Positions 7,316 to 16,059 of a DNA stretch of 64,000 nt are shown here, piece by piece. The notes under the pieces were generated by a model. It made no database searches, was not told the origin of the DNA, and saw only the letters and a list, made by a program, of their open reading frames with translations. Where the stretch lies: the NCBI RefSeq assembly GCF_041153465.1, contig NZ_CP154858.1, forward strand, positions 2,356,001 to 2,420,000, given 5' to 3'. This stretch comes from Thermohahella caldifontis (lineage in GTDB: Bacteria; Pseudomonadota; Gammaproteobacteria; Pseudomonadales; Oleiphilaceae). Positions within the stretch are counted from its first letter, which is position 1; each line of letters starts with the position of its first letter. Made by a program: the position numbers and the translations under genes.

Positions 7316-9480
7316 TCAGGGACACAGGCTGACCATCATCTCCCCGGTCTGCAGATCTGCGTTGATGCGGAAGCTGAACACATAGCGTCCGGCCTGGGGC
7401 AGCGTAAGCGAAGACTCCGTACCCGGCCCGCTGGCCACGGCCAGATTCTGGGTTTCACCCAGCCGCACCGGAGCAGAACCCTCCACCGCATACTCACGGG
7501 ACCAGTCTGCCGTCGCGAACTTGAAGCCATAGGCAGTGGCCGACGGCTCATCCACCACAACCTGATACAGGTTGTCGCCCTTGTAGTGAAACTGCCGGTC
7601 AGCAGGCGTGGCACTGAAATTGTTGCCCCCGCTGTAGTTGCCGCGGATATAGACCGGGACGCCAATGGGGCCGTCTCCGCTCACATCCGGCAGGTCACAC
7701 CGGGCCAGGTCGCCGGTTCCTGTCAGACTGCCGGTTGATGACGCGGGTCCGCCGGCACTGGGGGCATCGATCTTCAGGAAGCGATAGCCCAGCGCCGGCA
7801 CGGTCAGCGTGTAATGACCGGAGGCCGCACTGAAAGTCTCGGCAGAGATCAGATCCGTCAGCGTTCCCTCGCTGCCAATGTCGGCGGCGGCCAGCGTCAG
7901 GTTCCCGTCCGTCTCCCCGGTATTGATCATCACCAGCACCGCCTCGCTGTCCGTGGCCTTGTGATCCACGTAGAGCGTTGCCTGCAGGGACGCCGGCACC
8001 GCAATCGGAGTCCGGGAACCGGCATACAGGGCCGGGTGCTGGTCGCGCAGTTGCATCAGAGTGCGGATCTCGTCATGCAGTGCCTGCTGGGCGGCCGACA
8101 GGGTGAAGGCCGCCTCACCCACCTGGCCCGATACGCCATTGACCTTGCCGGACGTGCGTGACACATGATCATCACACAGTCCCGCCCGGGCTCCGGCCCC
8201 GCCGTCATTGGCACAATCCACCTTCTGATCGAAACCGGGCAACTCGTCACCGATTTCCTCACCGTAATAGAGTGTCAGCGGGCCGCTTCGGGAGGTCAGG
8301 AACGCCCAGGCCAGGGCATGGCGCTGCCACCAGGCATCATCCGACGGCTGCGCCACATTGCCGCGCTGCAGCAGATCGCCAAACCGGACCAGATCATGAT
8401 TGCCAAGGAAGTTGTTGGGCACGGCGTGGGACGGATAGGCCAGATTCCAGTCCATCCCCGCATTCAGATTCGTGGCATCCTTGCCGCCGGCGCCACTCTC
8501 CTCCACCGCCAGCGTCTGCACCAGGTTGTAGCGCAGCGGGAAATTGAAGGCGGAGCACAGACCCGGCTGCGCTTCCGTCCCATAGCCCTGACTGGCGATG
8601 TCACCGGCCCCCTTCCAGATCTCGCCCACCATGTACCCCAGCGGATGCACCGTCTGGCCTTCCGCATTCACATAGGTGACCGCATCCGAAGTCTCTTCCA
8701 CCGCCCGGCGGATCTCCCCCAGGCACCCACGGGCACCTGATAGGCCTGATCCAGCCGCCAGCCGTCGATCTTCAGCTCGCGAATCCAGTACGTGGCCACC
8801 TCTTTGAAAAAGTCCAGATCATCCGGGTAGACCGCCTCGCGCCCGGTCGCACCCTGTGCCGGGCCGCTGGTGCTCAGGCGGCGCCCCTCCGGCGAGGGGT
8901 AGTTGTGGGCATTGTGCTTGAAATGGCCGAACACCCCGTCAAAAAACACATAGAGCCCCTTGGCATGGGCCGTCTCCACCAGCGTGCGCAACTGTTCCAG
9001 CGTGCCGAACTTCGGATCCACCGCGAAGTAGTTGCTGGCAAAATAGCCGGTGCCGTCCAGACGGTCGGCCCATTCGTCCTGGCCGCTCTCGGGCACGCTT
9101 TCAAATATCGGGGTGAGCCAGATGGCATTCATCCCCAGCCCCTTGATGTAATCCAGTGAGGCCATGATACCCGCAATATCGCCCTTGTGATGACTGGGGC
9201 CATAGGCACTGCCCGCATTGGCGCTGCTGTCCGCATCCACGAAGGCCTCCACCATCACCTGGTAGATGCGCAGCCGTTTGGCCTGTTCATAGCGGGCCGC
9301 ATCACAGGCGTAAGGGGTATAGGTGACGGTACCGGTTTGCCCGCCGGCGGAGGTGCCGGTTCCTGGCGTCGTGCTGCCGGTATCCGTGCCTCCGCTGCCG
9401 CCGCCACCGGAACAGGCGGCCAGCATCAGGGCGGAACCATAAAGGATCGAACGGATCAGTGCGGGTGACGTGTTGTGCAT
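7316..9480 (-). pseudogene. GH13 alpha-amylase lipoprotein, frameshifted
   Basis: Two adjoining frames together encode one protein of about 721 residues. The start at 9480 gives a lipoprotein signal with lipobox LAAC (Cys23). GH13 regions are all present: YFASNYFAVDPKFG, DGWRLDQA (nucleophile Asp), GEIW (acid/base Glu) and FLGNHDLVR (third Asp), then a C-terminal beta domain that may bind starch. The frame breaks in a five-base C run at 8716-8720 (G on the coding strand). One added base restores AWGEIRRAVEETSDAV, a continuous and family-like sequence. Without it translation ends shortly after the nucleophile, losing the acid/base. Because everything else is intact, a sequencing or assembly error, or a very recent mutation, is likely. 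Predicted role: cell-surface hydrolysis of starch-type glucans. Confidence 0.85.
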
Positions 9481-9586
9481 GGGTGGTGTCCTGTCAGTGG
9501 TTGTCATGCTGCCAGCATGCCAGCCTGAACACAAATTACATCCTTCCCCCGCCACCCGGCCGGGGGGAGTCATGGGGAGGAGCGCG

Positions 9587-10480
9587 TCAGCCGCTCACGC
9601 GCACACAGTTGCGGCCACAGGACTTGGCCTCATACATGGCCTCATCGGCGCGGCGGATGAGGTCGGCGGGCAGGTCGCCCGGTTCATACTGCGCCACCCC
9701 GAAGGATGCGGTCACACGCCGCTGATCCAGCTCCGGCCAGGTCAGGGCAGCCAGCTTGCGGCGCAGGCGCTGCATCAGGGCTTCGGCGCGGCTGGCCGGT
9801 GTTTCCGGCAACAGGATCAGGAACTCCTCGCCGCCAAAACGGCCGGCAATGTCATAGTCCCGCAGGGATTCGCGCAGCACCCGGGCCACCGTCTTCAGCA
9901 CCCGGTCGCCGGCCTCATGTCCCCAGGTGTCATTGACGGACTTGAAGTGATCCAGATCCATCATCACCAGCGAGAGCGGCACACCGTGGCGTCCGGCCCG
10001 GTTCATTTCACGGGCAATGACCTTGTCCAGCAGTTGCCGGTTGGGCAGTTGCGTGAGAGGGTCGAACTGGCTGCACAGATGCTCCAGATCCCAGAGAAAG
10101 TCGTCCAGTGCCGTAAAGAACACCTTTTGCGCCGCCACATAGCGGTCATAGATGGCCGGGTCCACGGGCATCTTCACCCGTGCCGCCTCGACCAGACCAT
10201 GCATGGCCTCATGCAGTGCCACATGGCTTTGCCCGAGCAGGACGAAGGCTTCCGATTCCCGGATGACATGATCCCCCAGGCTGTCGAGGATCTTGCCTAC
10301 CTCACATTCATGGGGATTTGCCGCACTGGCCGCATCCGCCTCGGTCACGGGCAGGTGACACACCAGCTTGCGCAGCGTGTAGTTGATCCAGTTGATGTGC
10401 AGAGCGCGCATGCGCCGGGTTCGCTCCGCCAGATCGGCGAGCGTCTCGAAATGCATGCGGTCCACAGGCAGGCTGTTCAT
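9587..10480 (-). CDS. dgcZ: Zinc-sensing diguanylate cyclase, DgcZ-like (CZB-GGDEF)
   Basis: A 297-residue cytoplasmic protein that matches E. coli DgcZ (YdeH) in length and layout. The N-terminal part (about 15-110) has the CZB zinc-binding pattern: HINWINYTL near residue 28, CEVGKILDSLG in the middle and HVALHEAMH at the end supply His and Cys ligands. The GGDEF domain (about 145-297) has an active GGEEF loop and, five residues before it, RDYD, the RxxD inhibitory I-site. The family makes cyclic di-GMP from two GTP; in DgcZ, zinc on the CZB domain inhibits activity and so links zinc to biofilm matrix production. Transcription is divergent from rmuC. The target of the signal here is unknown. 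Confidence 0.88.
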   Translation of the reverse strand: MNSLPVDRMHFETLADLAERTRRMRALHINWINYTLRKLVCHLPVTEADAASAANPHECEVGKILDSLGDHVIRESEAFVLLGQSHVALHEAMHGLVEAARVKMPVDPAIYDRYVAAQKVFFTALDDFLWDLEHLCSQFDPLTQLPNRQLLDKVIAREMNRAGRHGVPLSLVMMDLDHFKSVNDTWGHEAGDRVLKTVARVLRESLRDYDIAGRFGGEEFLILLPETPASRAEALMQRLRRKLAALTWPELDQRRVTASFGVAQYEPGDLPADLIRRADEAMYEAKSCGRNCVRVSG

Positions 10481-10730
10481 TGTTTCAGTTTACTCCGATC
10501 AGTCCGGCAAGCGCTTGTTCCGTGTCAATCGCCGGAGCAACCCGAGATCACCCACCATGCTGCCTGCTCACGGTGGCGCACCTTGTATGTTACGGAGTGT
10601 ACCCCATTTTGGGTGATGAAGATATGTGCATGCCCTTCAACTGGCCTCAGACAAGCTGTTATGCTGTATGACAACGCTTTCTGCGCCAGAACATCCCGTC
10701 AACCCGGATCGCCAACCCAAAGGAGTGACC

Positions 10731-12467
10731 ATGCAACCTACAGACTGGACCCCAGGCATGCTTCTGACCTTCGCCATCGCCGGTATCGTCGTCCTTGCCC
10801 TCGGCTACGCGCTGGCAACACTGAGACAGGGCCGCCGCGCCGCCGAACTGGAAGCCCGCCTGAAGCAGGCGGAAGAGTCGCTGAGCGCCGCACGCAACGA
10901 AAGCCAGCAACAGCAGGAAGAACTCCGGCGGCTGAATGCCGAACTGCACGACAAGGCCCTCTCGGAAACCCAGCTCCAGACCCGGCTTGCGGCAGCACAG
11001 CACACCGAACAGCGGCTCAATGAAACGCTGGCGGAACAGAAGCGCGAACTGGAAGAACTCAGGCAGGCGCTGGATGCGGCACGCAACGCTCACCACACCA
11101 CCGAAAGGCAGCTCGAAGCGGCCCAGGCCGACAACCGGGCGCAGCAGAGCCGGATCACCGAACTTCAGGGGCAGATTGCCGAGCTGAAGGACACCCTTGC
11201 CGCACACGAAAGCCGTTACAACGCCCTGCAGGAACGGCATCAGACTCTCAGCAACGCACACACCGAGCTGAAAACCACCTTGGAGCGGCGGGAGGAACAC
11301 TTCCGCGAACAAATGGAGCAGCTCAGCGAAACCCGCGCGTCCCTCACCAGGGAATTCGAAAACCTGGCCAACAAGATCTTCGAGGAAAAGGGCAAGACCT
11401 TCACCCATACCAGCCAGGCCACCCTCGACAACCTGCTCAAGCCCTTCCGCGAACAGATCGAGGGCTTCCAGAAGCGCATCAACGACGTGCACGACGCCTC
11501 CCTCAAGGGCAACGCCAGCCTCAATGCCGAGATCCGCAAAGTCATGGAGATCGGCCTACAGATGAGCAAGGAGGCCAGCAACCTCGCCTCCGCCCTCAAG
11601 GGCGACTCCCAGCAGCGCGGTGCCTGGGGCGAAGCCCAGCTGCGCCGGACCCTGGAGATGAGCGGCCTGGTGGAAGACACCCACTACGAAGCCCAGACCG
11701 CCTTCAAGGACGCGGACGGCAACCGCAAGCAGACGGACTACCTCATCAAGCTGCCCGACGGCAAGCACATCATCATCGACAGCAAGGTCTCGCTGAATGC
11801 CTACGACAAGGCCGTGAGCGCGGAAACCGAAGAAGCCTGGCAGGCCGCCATGGCCGAGCACGTGCGGGCGGTCAAGCGCCACATCGACGACCTGGCCTCC
11901 AAGGACTACACCAACCTCATCGGCATGCGCAGCCCCAGCTTCGTGCTCATGTTCATGCCCATCGAACCGGCCTACATCGAAGCGCTCAAATACCAGAAGG
12001 ACCTCTTCGAATACGGCTACAAGAAGGGCGTGGTGCTCGTCTCCCACACCACCCTGATTCCCATCCTGCGCACCGTCGCCAACCTCTGGATGCTCGAACG
12101 CAGCAACGCCGAAGCCCGCGAGATCAGCGAAATGGCCGGCGAAATCTACAACAGCGTGGTCAAGGTGGCCGAGCGCCTGCAGAAACTCGGCAACACCCTC
12201 GGCACCGTCAGCAACCACTACAACAGCACCGTCACCGCACTGGTGGGCAAGCAGGGCCTCTACGGCAAGGTGGACCGCTTCAGCCAGCTTTCCGCCAAGG
12301 TCAGCAAGGCCCTCCCCGCCATCGAGCCCCAGCACATAGACTTTGAAAGCGAAAGGCTGAGCATGGTTGCCGAGCCCATCGAAGAGGCAGACAGTACAGA
12401 AGCCCTGCCGCCGGCGGAAGACCAGACCATGCCCCCTGACGAAGCATCCGTTGGTTGTGACGGGTAA
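10731..12467 (+). CDS. rmuC: DNA recombination protein RmuC
   Basis: The start at 10731 follows AAAGGAG and gives 578 residues. An N-terminal membrane anchor (about residues 9-29) is followed by a long coiled coil rich in Glu, Gln and Ala (about 30-220). The RmuC nuclease-like domain (about 250-500) then has GAWGEAQLRRTLEMSGL, DSKVSLNAYDKAV and FMPIEPAYIEAL, diagnostic of the family. RmuC limits inversions at short inverted repeats and belongs to the PD-(D/E)xK-like group. The C-terminal tail is acidic and Pro-rich. It stands alone as a monocistronic gene. Confidence 0.93.
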   Translation: MQPTDWTPGMLLTFAIAGIVVLALGYALATLRQGRRAAELEARLKQAEESLSAARNESQQQQEELRRLNAELHDKALSETQLQTRLAAAQHTEQRLNETLAEQKRELEELRQALDAARNAHHTTERQLEAAQADNRAQQSRITELQGQIAELKDTLAAHESRYNALQERHQTLSNAHTELKTTLERREEHFREQMEQLSETRASLTREFENLANKIFEEKGKTFTHTSQATLDNLLKPFREQIEGFQKRINDVHDASLKGNASLNAEIRKVMEIGLQMSKEASNLASALKGDSQQRGAWGEAQLRRTLEMSGLVEDTHYEAQTAFKDADGNRKQTDYLIKLPDGKHIIIDSKVSLNAYDKAVSAETEEAWQAAMAEHVRAVKRHIDDLASKDYTNLIGMRSPSFVLMFMPIEPAYIEALKYQKDLFEYGYKKGVVLVSHTTLIPILRTVANLWMLERSNAEAREISEMAGEIYNSVVKVAERLQKLGNTLGTVSNHYNSTVTALVGKQGLYGKVDRFSQLSAKVSKALPAIEPQHIDFESERLSMVAEPIEEADSTEALPPAEDQTMPPDEASVGCDG

Positions 12468-12613
12468 GACCAAATCTCAGATACAGCAGACCGGGAACAA
12501 AAACAGGGGGAGGATCATGGCGATACGCCCGGCGACTTAATCCCCGGGTGGACAGCGATATGAAGCTGCAAAATCCACCCAAGGGCAAACCATACTGCTG
12601 CACAACTGAACAA

Positions 12614-12643
12614 TTGACCTTGGCTACCTTAGATTGCTAAGAT
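12614..12643 (+). promoter_or_regulatory. Candidate sigma-70 promoter of small RNA
   Basis: TTGACC (12614-12619), an 18-base spacer and TAAGAT (12638-12643). Expected start of transcription is near 12649-12651, exactly where a stable hairpin begins. No coding sequence follows. Confidence 0.45.
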
Positions 12644-12648
12644 TGTGT

Positions 12649-12778
12649 CAGGTGGATATGTACGGGGCTGCACTTGATTGCGGTGTCCACCTGCCGCCGG
12701 AGAAATCTGGTTTCAGCCGTGCTGAAATAAAAGAGCACCCGAGAGCAAAAAGCCCTTTTCAGGGCTTTTTGCTTGTTC
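12649..12778 (+). ncRNA. Candidate small non-coding RNA, about 125-130 nt
   Basis: Between a sigma-70-like promoter and a strong terminator lie three hairpins in order: CAGGTGGA (12649-12656) paired with TCCACCTG (12686-12693), TTTCAGC-CGT-GCTGAAA (12711-12727), and the terminator at 12744-12773. The stretch has no plausible reading frame and sits in a 317-bp gap after rmuC. Structure, promoter and terminator together suggest a stand-alone small RNA. I do not recognise the family. The alternative is a long rmuC 3' region whose terminator happens to follow two chance hairpins. Confidence 0.42.
12744..12773. terminator. Bidirectional intrinsic terminator
   Basis: AGCAAAAAGCCC, loop TTTTCA, GGGCTTTTTGCT: a perfect 12-bp stem whose ends supply a T-run on either strand. 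It can end rmuC or the candidate small RNA on the plus strand and the unknown gene at 12785 on the minus strand. Confidence 0.85.
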
Positions 12779-12784
12779 CGCCCC

Positions 12785-13375
12785 CTATTTTCTTCCTCGG
12801 GATGGTCGTCTGACCGGTTCCCCCCGTAGCTTCTTGGCTAACAAGACCTTGGCGCGGACTTTGTCACGGCGGTGCTTTGTGTGCTTCTGATCACCATAGC
12901 CCTTATCTCTCACGTAGGCACTCTCGACATAGATACGCAACAGGCTACGGCTTTGTTTGGTGACGCGGAAATATACTTCATATTCCTGAGGCTCACCCGC
13001 TGGCCCCAACACTTCAATCGTCAACCAGTTTTCATATCCTGTAAAGAGACACCACCGGTCTGCAAATGTTTCAAAGATATGCGGAAGGTGCGCTGAAAGC
13101 TGATATCGCCGGTTACAAAAGCACCGATGCACGCCTTTGTCGTCAATTATTCTGCGCTGCTCTCCCTGGATATTGAAATCAATACGCTCTCCCCGCTTGG
13201 GTCCCCAAGAGACGCAGTGGCTGCTGTATTGTACGAGAAGGGTGCCTTTCAGTTCCGCATAACGGCCGCTCGCCTCAATGACGAAGTCATACCAGGCATC
13301 CTGAAGGTGAGACAAATCATATCGGGTACCGTCAATCTCCATGTACCCTTGTTCTTTGATGGTTTTCCAGTCCAT
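12785..13375 (-). CDS. Protein of unknown function
   Basis: I do not recognise this family. From the ATG at 13375 the product has about 196 residues, opening MDWKTIKEQG and containing a CFCNRR segment, aromatic-rich stretches (FADRWCLFTGYENW) and a very basic C-terminus (KHTKHRRDKVRAKV onward) that could bind nucleic acid. No signal peptide or membrane segment is seen. In-frame starts further upstream at 13426 and 13498 would add 17 or 41 residues. None of these starts has a good ribosome binding site, so the N-terminus is uncertain. It ends 12 bases from the bidirectional terminator and is a single gene, divergent from the ilv leader region. Confidence 0.6.
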   Translation of the reverse strand: MDWKTIKEQGYMEIDGTRYDLSHLQDAWYDFVIEASGRYAELKGTLLVQYSSHCVSWGPKRGERIDFNIQGEQRRIIDDKGVHRCFCNRRYQLSAHLPHIFETFADRWCLFTGYENWLTIEVLGPAGEPQEYEVYFRVTKQSRSLLRIYVESAYVRDKGYGDQKHTKHRRDKVRAKVLLAKKLRGEPVRRPSRGRK

Positions 13376-13640
13376 TGGCACACCACGAGTTAAAGCAGGG
13401 CCATAATAGCAGATCAAGTGGCTCATGTGTCCGGGGGAGGATATCCAAATCTGAGCCCGCTGTTCTCCCCGTGCCGGCGCAGTACGGTGCTGAACCATTG
13501 AGGCGCCACCTGAACCAGAACGGTACAGCGAATCAGTAACATGCAGGCAACCTCCCTTCCGTTATGACGCCTGCATCATGGCACGGGGAGCACCCTTGCC
13601 ACCGATCTGTAAATTTATCGCGTGCGTCACAAAACGGCTC

Positions 13641-13670
13641 TTGAAATCCCCGCTCGCTTGTGGCTATGAT
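13641..13670 (+). promoter_or_regulatory. Candidate promoter of the ilv leader and ilvGM
   Basis: TTGAAA (13641-13646), an 18-base spacer and TATGAT (13665-13670), both close to the sigma-70 consensus. A transcript starting near 13677 would have about 35 bases before the leader peptide start. The rest of the 13376-13711 gap shows nothing else. Confidence 0.6.
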
Positions 13671-13711
13671 GTATCCGCTGACTGAAATTCACACGGGTTC
13701 AACTGATTAAC

Positions 13712-13792
13712 ATGCGTTCTGCTTTCGTCGTCGTGGTCAACCTTCTTGTCGTGGTGGTCGTGGTACCACTGCGGGGGTTGGCACGCGGCTGA
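13712..13792 (+). CDS. ilvL: ilv operon leader peptide
   Basis: A 26-codon frame (ATG at 13712, TGA at 13790) encodes ten valines and four leucines, including four consecutive Val codons (6-9), two Leu codons, then six consecutive Val codons (13-18). It has no isoleucine. It lies between a promoter and an intrinsic terminator just upstream of ilvG, the arrangement of the classic ilvGMEDA leader in enterics, whose peptide is rich in Ile, Val and Leu. Slow translation here when Val-tRNA or Leu-tRNA is short would favour the antiterminator. The ribosome binding site is weak. Confidence 0.85.
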   Translation: MRSAFVVVVNLLVVVVVVPLRGLARG

Positions 13793-13850
13793 AGCACAAC
13801 TGACAGAGCCAGAACAAAAACCCCCGCTTCCCAGGAACCGGGGGTTTTTT
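13771..13850 (+). promoter_or_regulatory. ilvGM transcription attenuator (antiterminator/terminator)
   Basis: The terminator is ACCCCCG (13820-13826) paired with CGGGGGT (13839-13845), followed by a T-run to 13850. GCGGGGGTT (13771-13779), inside the end of the leader frame, is an exact complement of AACCCCCGC (13819-13827), so the two structures exclude each other. CAACC (13738-13742), among the Val/Leu codons, can pair with GGTTG (13776-13780) as a protector helix. Ribosome stalling on the Val runs would block the protector and allow antitermination. The pairings are seen directly; the control logic follows from the known ilv and leu attenuators. Confidence 0.83.
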
Positions 13851-13893
13851 ATTGGATCCCCCTTCCGGGAAGCGCCGTACAGGAGAGCAGACA

Positions 13894-15573
13894 TTGAACG
13901 GCGCACAACTGATCCTCGACACCCTGCATCAGGCAGGCGTTCGCACCCTGTTCGGGTATCCCGGCGGCTGCATCATGCCCCTGTATGATGCCCTGCTGGA
14001 GAGTCCCATCGAGCACATCCTTTGCCGGCACGAGCAGGCGGCGGCCCTGGCGGCCGACGGTCTGGCGCGCAGTACGGGCAGGCTGGGCGTGTGCGTGGCC
14101 ACATCCGGCCCCGGTGCCACCAATCTGGTGACGGGCGTGGCCAATGCGTACATGGATTCGGTCCCCCTGCTGGTGATCACGGGCCAGGTGCCGCGGGCGC
14201 TGATCGGTACGGACGCCTTTCAGGAGACGGACATTCTGGGCATGACGCTGGGCATCGTGAAACATTCCTGGCTGATCCGTTCAGTTGAGGAACTGGCCGA
14301 GGTGCTGCCGCGGGCGATTCATCTGGCCTGTTCCGGCCGGCCGGGCCCGGTGTGGCTGGACATTCCCAAGGATGTGCTGCTGGAGGCCTGGTCCGGTCCG
14401 CGTGTCCGCCCGCCGGCGCAGGCGAAGCCGGGAACGGCGGACGAGGCCCTGCTGGCCCGTGTGGCGGAGCGCATCCGCGCCGCGCGCCGGCCGGTGATCT
14501 ACAACGGCGGCGGCGTGCTGCTCGGCCGTGCGGTGGACGCCTTCCGCGACCTGCTGGCCCGCACCGGCATCCCGACGGTGGAAACCCTCAAGGGGCTGGG
14601 CAACCCGTCACCGGACTACCCCTGGGATCTGGGGATGCTGGGCATGCACGGCAGTGCGGCGGCTAACCGTCTGGTTCACGAGAGCGACCTGCTCATTACC
14701 ATTGGTGCCCGCTTTGACGACCGGGCCACGGGCCGCCCGTCGGACTTTGCGCCCGGGGCGGATATCATCCAGTTTGATTGTGACCGGGCCGAATGCGCCA
14801 AGATCCTGACCCCGAGCCTGTTCGTTCAGGGGGATCTGCAGCCTGCCCTGAGCCATCTGGCGGCGCTGTTCGACACCCCGCCGGCCATTGACGACTGGCG
14901 CCGACATGCGCTGGAACTGAAGACCCGTCTGGGGTTCCGTGAGGATACGGATCAGCAGAGTGCCCGGCCCATTTCCGGTCCGGCCTTTGTGCGCACGCTG
15001 AGCCAGGTGCTGCCGGAGCAGGCCATCGTGGCCTGTGACGTGGGCCAGCATCAGATGTGGGTGGCCCAGCATTTCCGGGTGCGGCATCCGGCGGCACACC
15101 TGAGCAGCGGCGGGCTCGGGACCATGGGCTTTGGTCTGCCGGCAGCCATGGGCGCGGCCCTGGGCAACCCCGGCCAGCCGGTGATCGCGGTGATGGGCGA
15201 CGGTTCGTTCATGATGAACGTGCAGGAGCTGGCGACGCTGAAGCGCTACGCGCTGCCGGTCAAGATGATTCTGATGGACAACCAGCGCCTTGGCATGGTG
15301 CGTCAGCAGCAGTCCCTGTTCTTCAACGGTCGCCTGAGCGAGATCGATCTGAGCGACAATCCGGATTTCCTGACGCTGACGCGCGCCTTCGACATTCCGT
15401 CCCTGAGCATCCGTCAGCGTTTCCAGATGCGCCGTGGCATCGAGACGCTGCTGGCCTACCCCGGCCCCATGCTGTTGCATGTGGCCATCGAGGCGGATGA
15501 AAACGTCTGGCCCATCGTTCCGCCCGGGGCCGCCAACCATGAACTGATTCAACCTGAGGAGAGCCTGGCATGA
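13894..15573 (+). CDS. ilvG: Acetolactate synthase II, large subunit
   Basis: A TTG start at 13894, seven bases after AGGAGAG, gives 559 residues beginning NGAQLILDT as in E. coli IlvG; no ATG fits the alignment. It is a TPP-dependent enzyme: Glu47 in LCRHEQ activates the cofactor, GDGSFMMNVQEL with the distant DNQRLGMVRQQQ forms the TPP-Mg motif, and the central FAD-binding region is intact. It condenses two pyruvates to acetolactate, or pyruvate with 2-ketobutyrate, the first common step to Val, Leu and Ile. The small subunit gene overlaps its stop by four bases. The leader attenuator upstream is the likely control. Confidence 0.95.
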   Translation: MNGAQLILDTLHQAGVRTLFGYPGGCIMPLYDALLESPIEHILCRHEQAAALAADGLARSTGRLGVCVATSGPGATNLVTGVANAYMDSVPLLVITGQVPRALIGTDAFQETDILGMTLGIVKHSWLIRSVEELAEVLPRAIHLACSGRPGPVWLDIPKDVLLEAWSGPRVRPPAQAKPGTADEALLARVAERIRAARRPVIYNGGGVLLGRAVDAFRDLLARTGIPTVETLKGLGNPSPDYPWDLGMLGMHGSAAANRLVHESDLLITIGARFDDRATGRPSDFAPGADIIQFDCDRAECAKILTPSLFVQGDLQPALSHLAALFDTPPAIDDWRRHALELKTRLGFREDTDQQSARPISGPAFVRTLSQVLPEQAIVACDVGQHQMWVAQHFRVRHPAAHLSSGGLGTMGFGLPAAMGAALGNPGQPVIAVMGDGSFMMNVQELATLKRYALPVKMILMDNQRLGMVRQQQSLFFNGRLSEIDLSDNPDFLTLTRAFDIPSLSIRQRFQMRRGIETLLAYPGPMLLHVAIEADENVWPIVPPGAANHELIQPEESLA

Positions 15574-15830
15574 ACCATACCCTGTCCCTGACCCTGTCTG
15601 ACCAGCCCGGAGCCCTGGAGCGCGTGTTGCGGGTGATCCGCGTGCGCGGCTTTACCCCGTCCCAGGTGCGCTTCGCCCGGGTGGATGGCCACTGGCGCGG
15701 TGTGCTGGTGGTCTCCGGCGAGCGGGCACTGCACACGCTGAAGGCCCAGCTCGACAAGCTGGAGGATGTGCTGCGTGTGGATGATGTGGCCGCTCCGCAG
15801 TCAGCGACGGTGGTGCGGGTGGCTTGCTGA
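15570..15830 (+). CDS. ilvM: Acetolactate synthase II, small (regulatory) subunit
   Basis: An 86-residue ACT-domain protein, close to the 87 residues of E. coli IlvM. It has the same opening pattern, with LERVLRVIRVRGFTPSQVRF matching the IlvM core helix and strand. The ATG overlaps the ilvG stop (ATGA), so the two are translationally coupled, as expected for subunits of one enzyme. The subunit activates IlvG. A terminator follows, so ilvE, ilvD and ilvA are not in this operon. Confidence 0.93.
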   Translation: MNHTLSLTLSDQPGALERVLRVIRVRGFTPSQVRFARVDGHWRGVLVVSGERALHTLKAQLDKLEDVLRVDDVAAPQSATVVRVAC

Positions 15831-15857
15831 CCGTTTGCGGGATCTTTCCTGCGGTCT

Positions 15858-15886
15858 CAGCCCGGGCTTCGCCCCGGGCTGCTTTT
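15858..15886 (+). terminator. Intrinsic terminator of ilvGM
   Basis: CAGCCCGGG, loop CTTCGC, CCCGGGCTG, then CTTTT, 27 bases after the ilvM stop. Confidence 0.85.
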
Positions 15887-16059
15887 CCGCAGACCGATCC
15901 TTATGATAAGATTCCCCGCAAGGACGATCATCAGCCGCTGCCCCTGAAGGCCACGGCTGCCTCCGGACAGTGATTGCCGGAGAAAAGGAAGGTGCCTGGC
16001 ATGTTCACCATGCAGACTGCCGGCACCTCATGGACTTTGATACCAAGGAAGGAGTGTTC

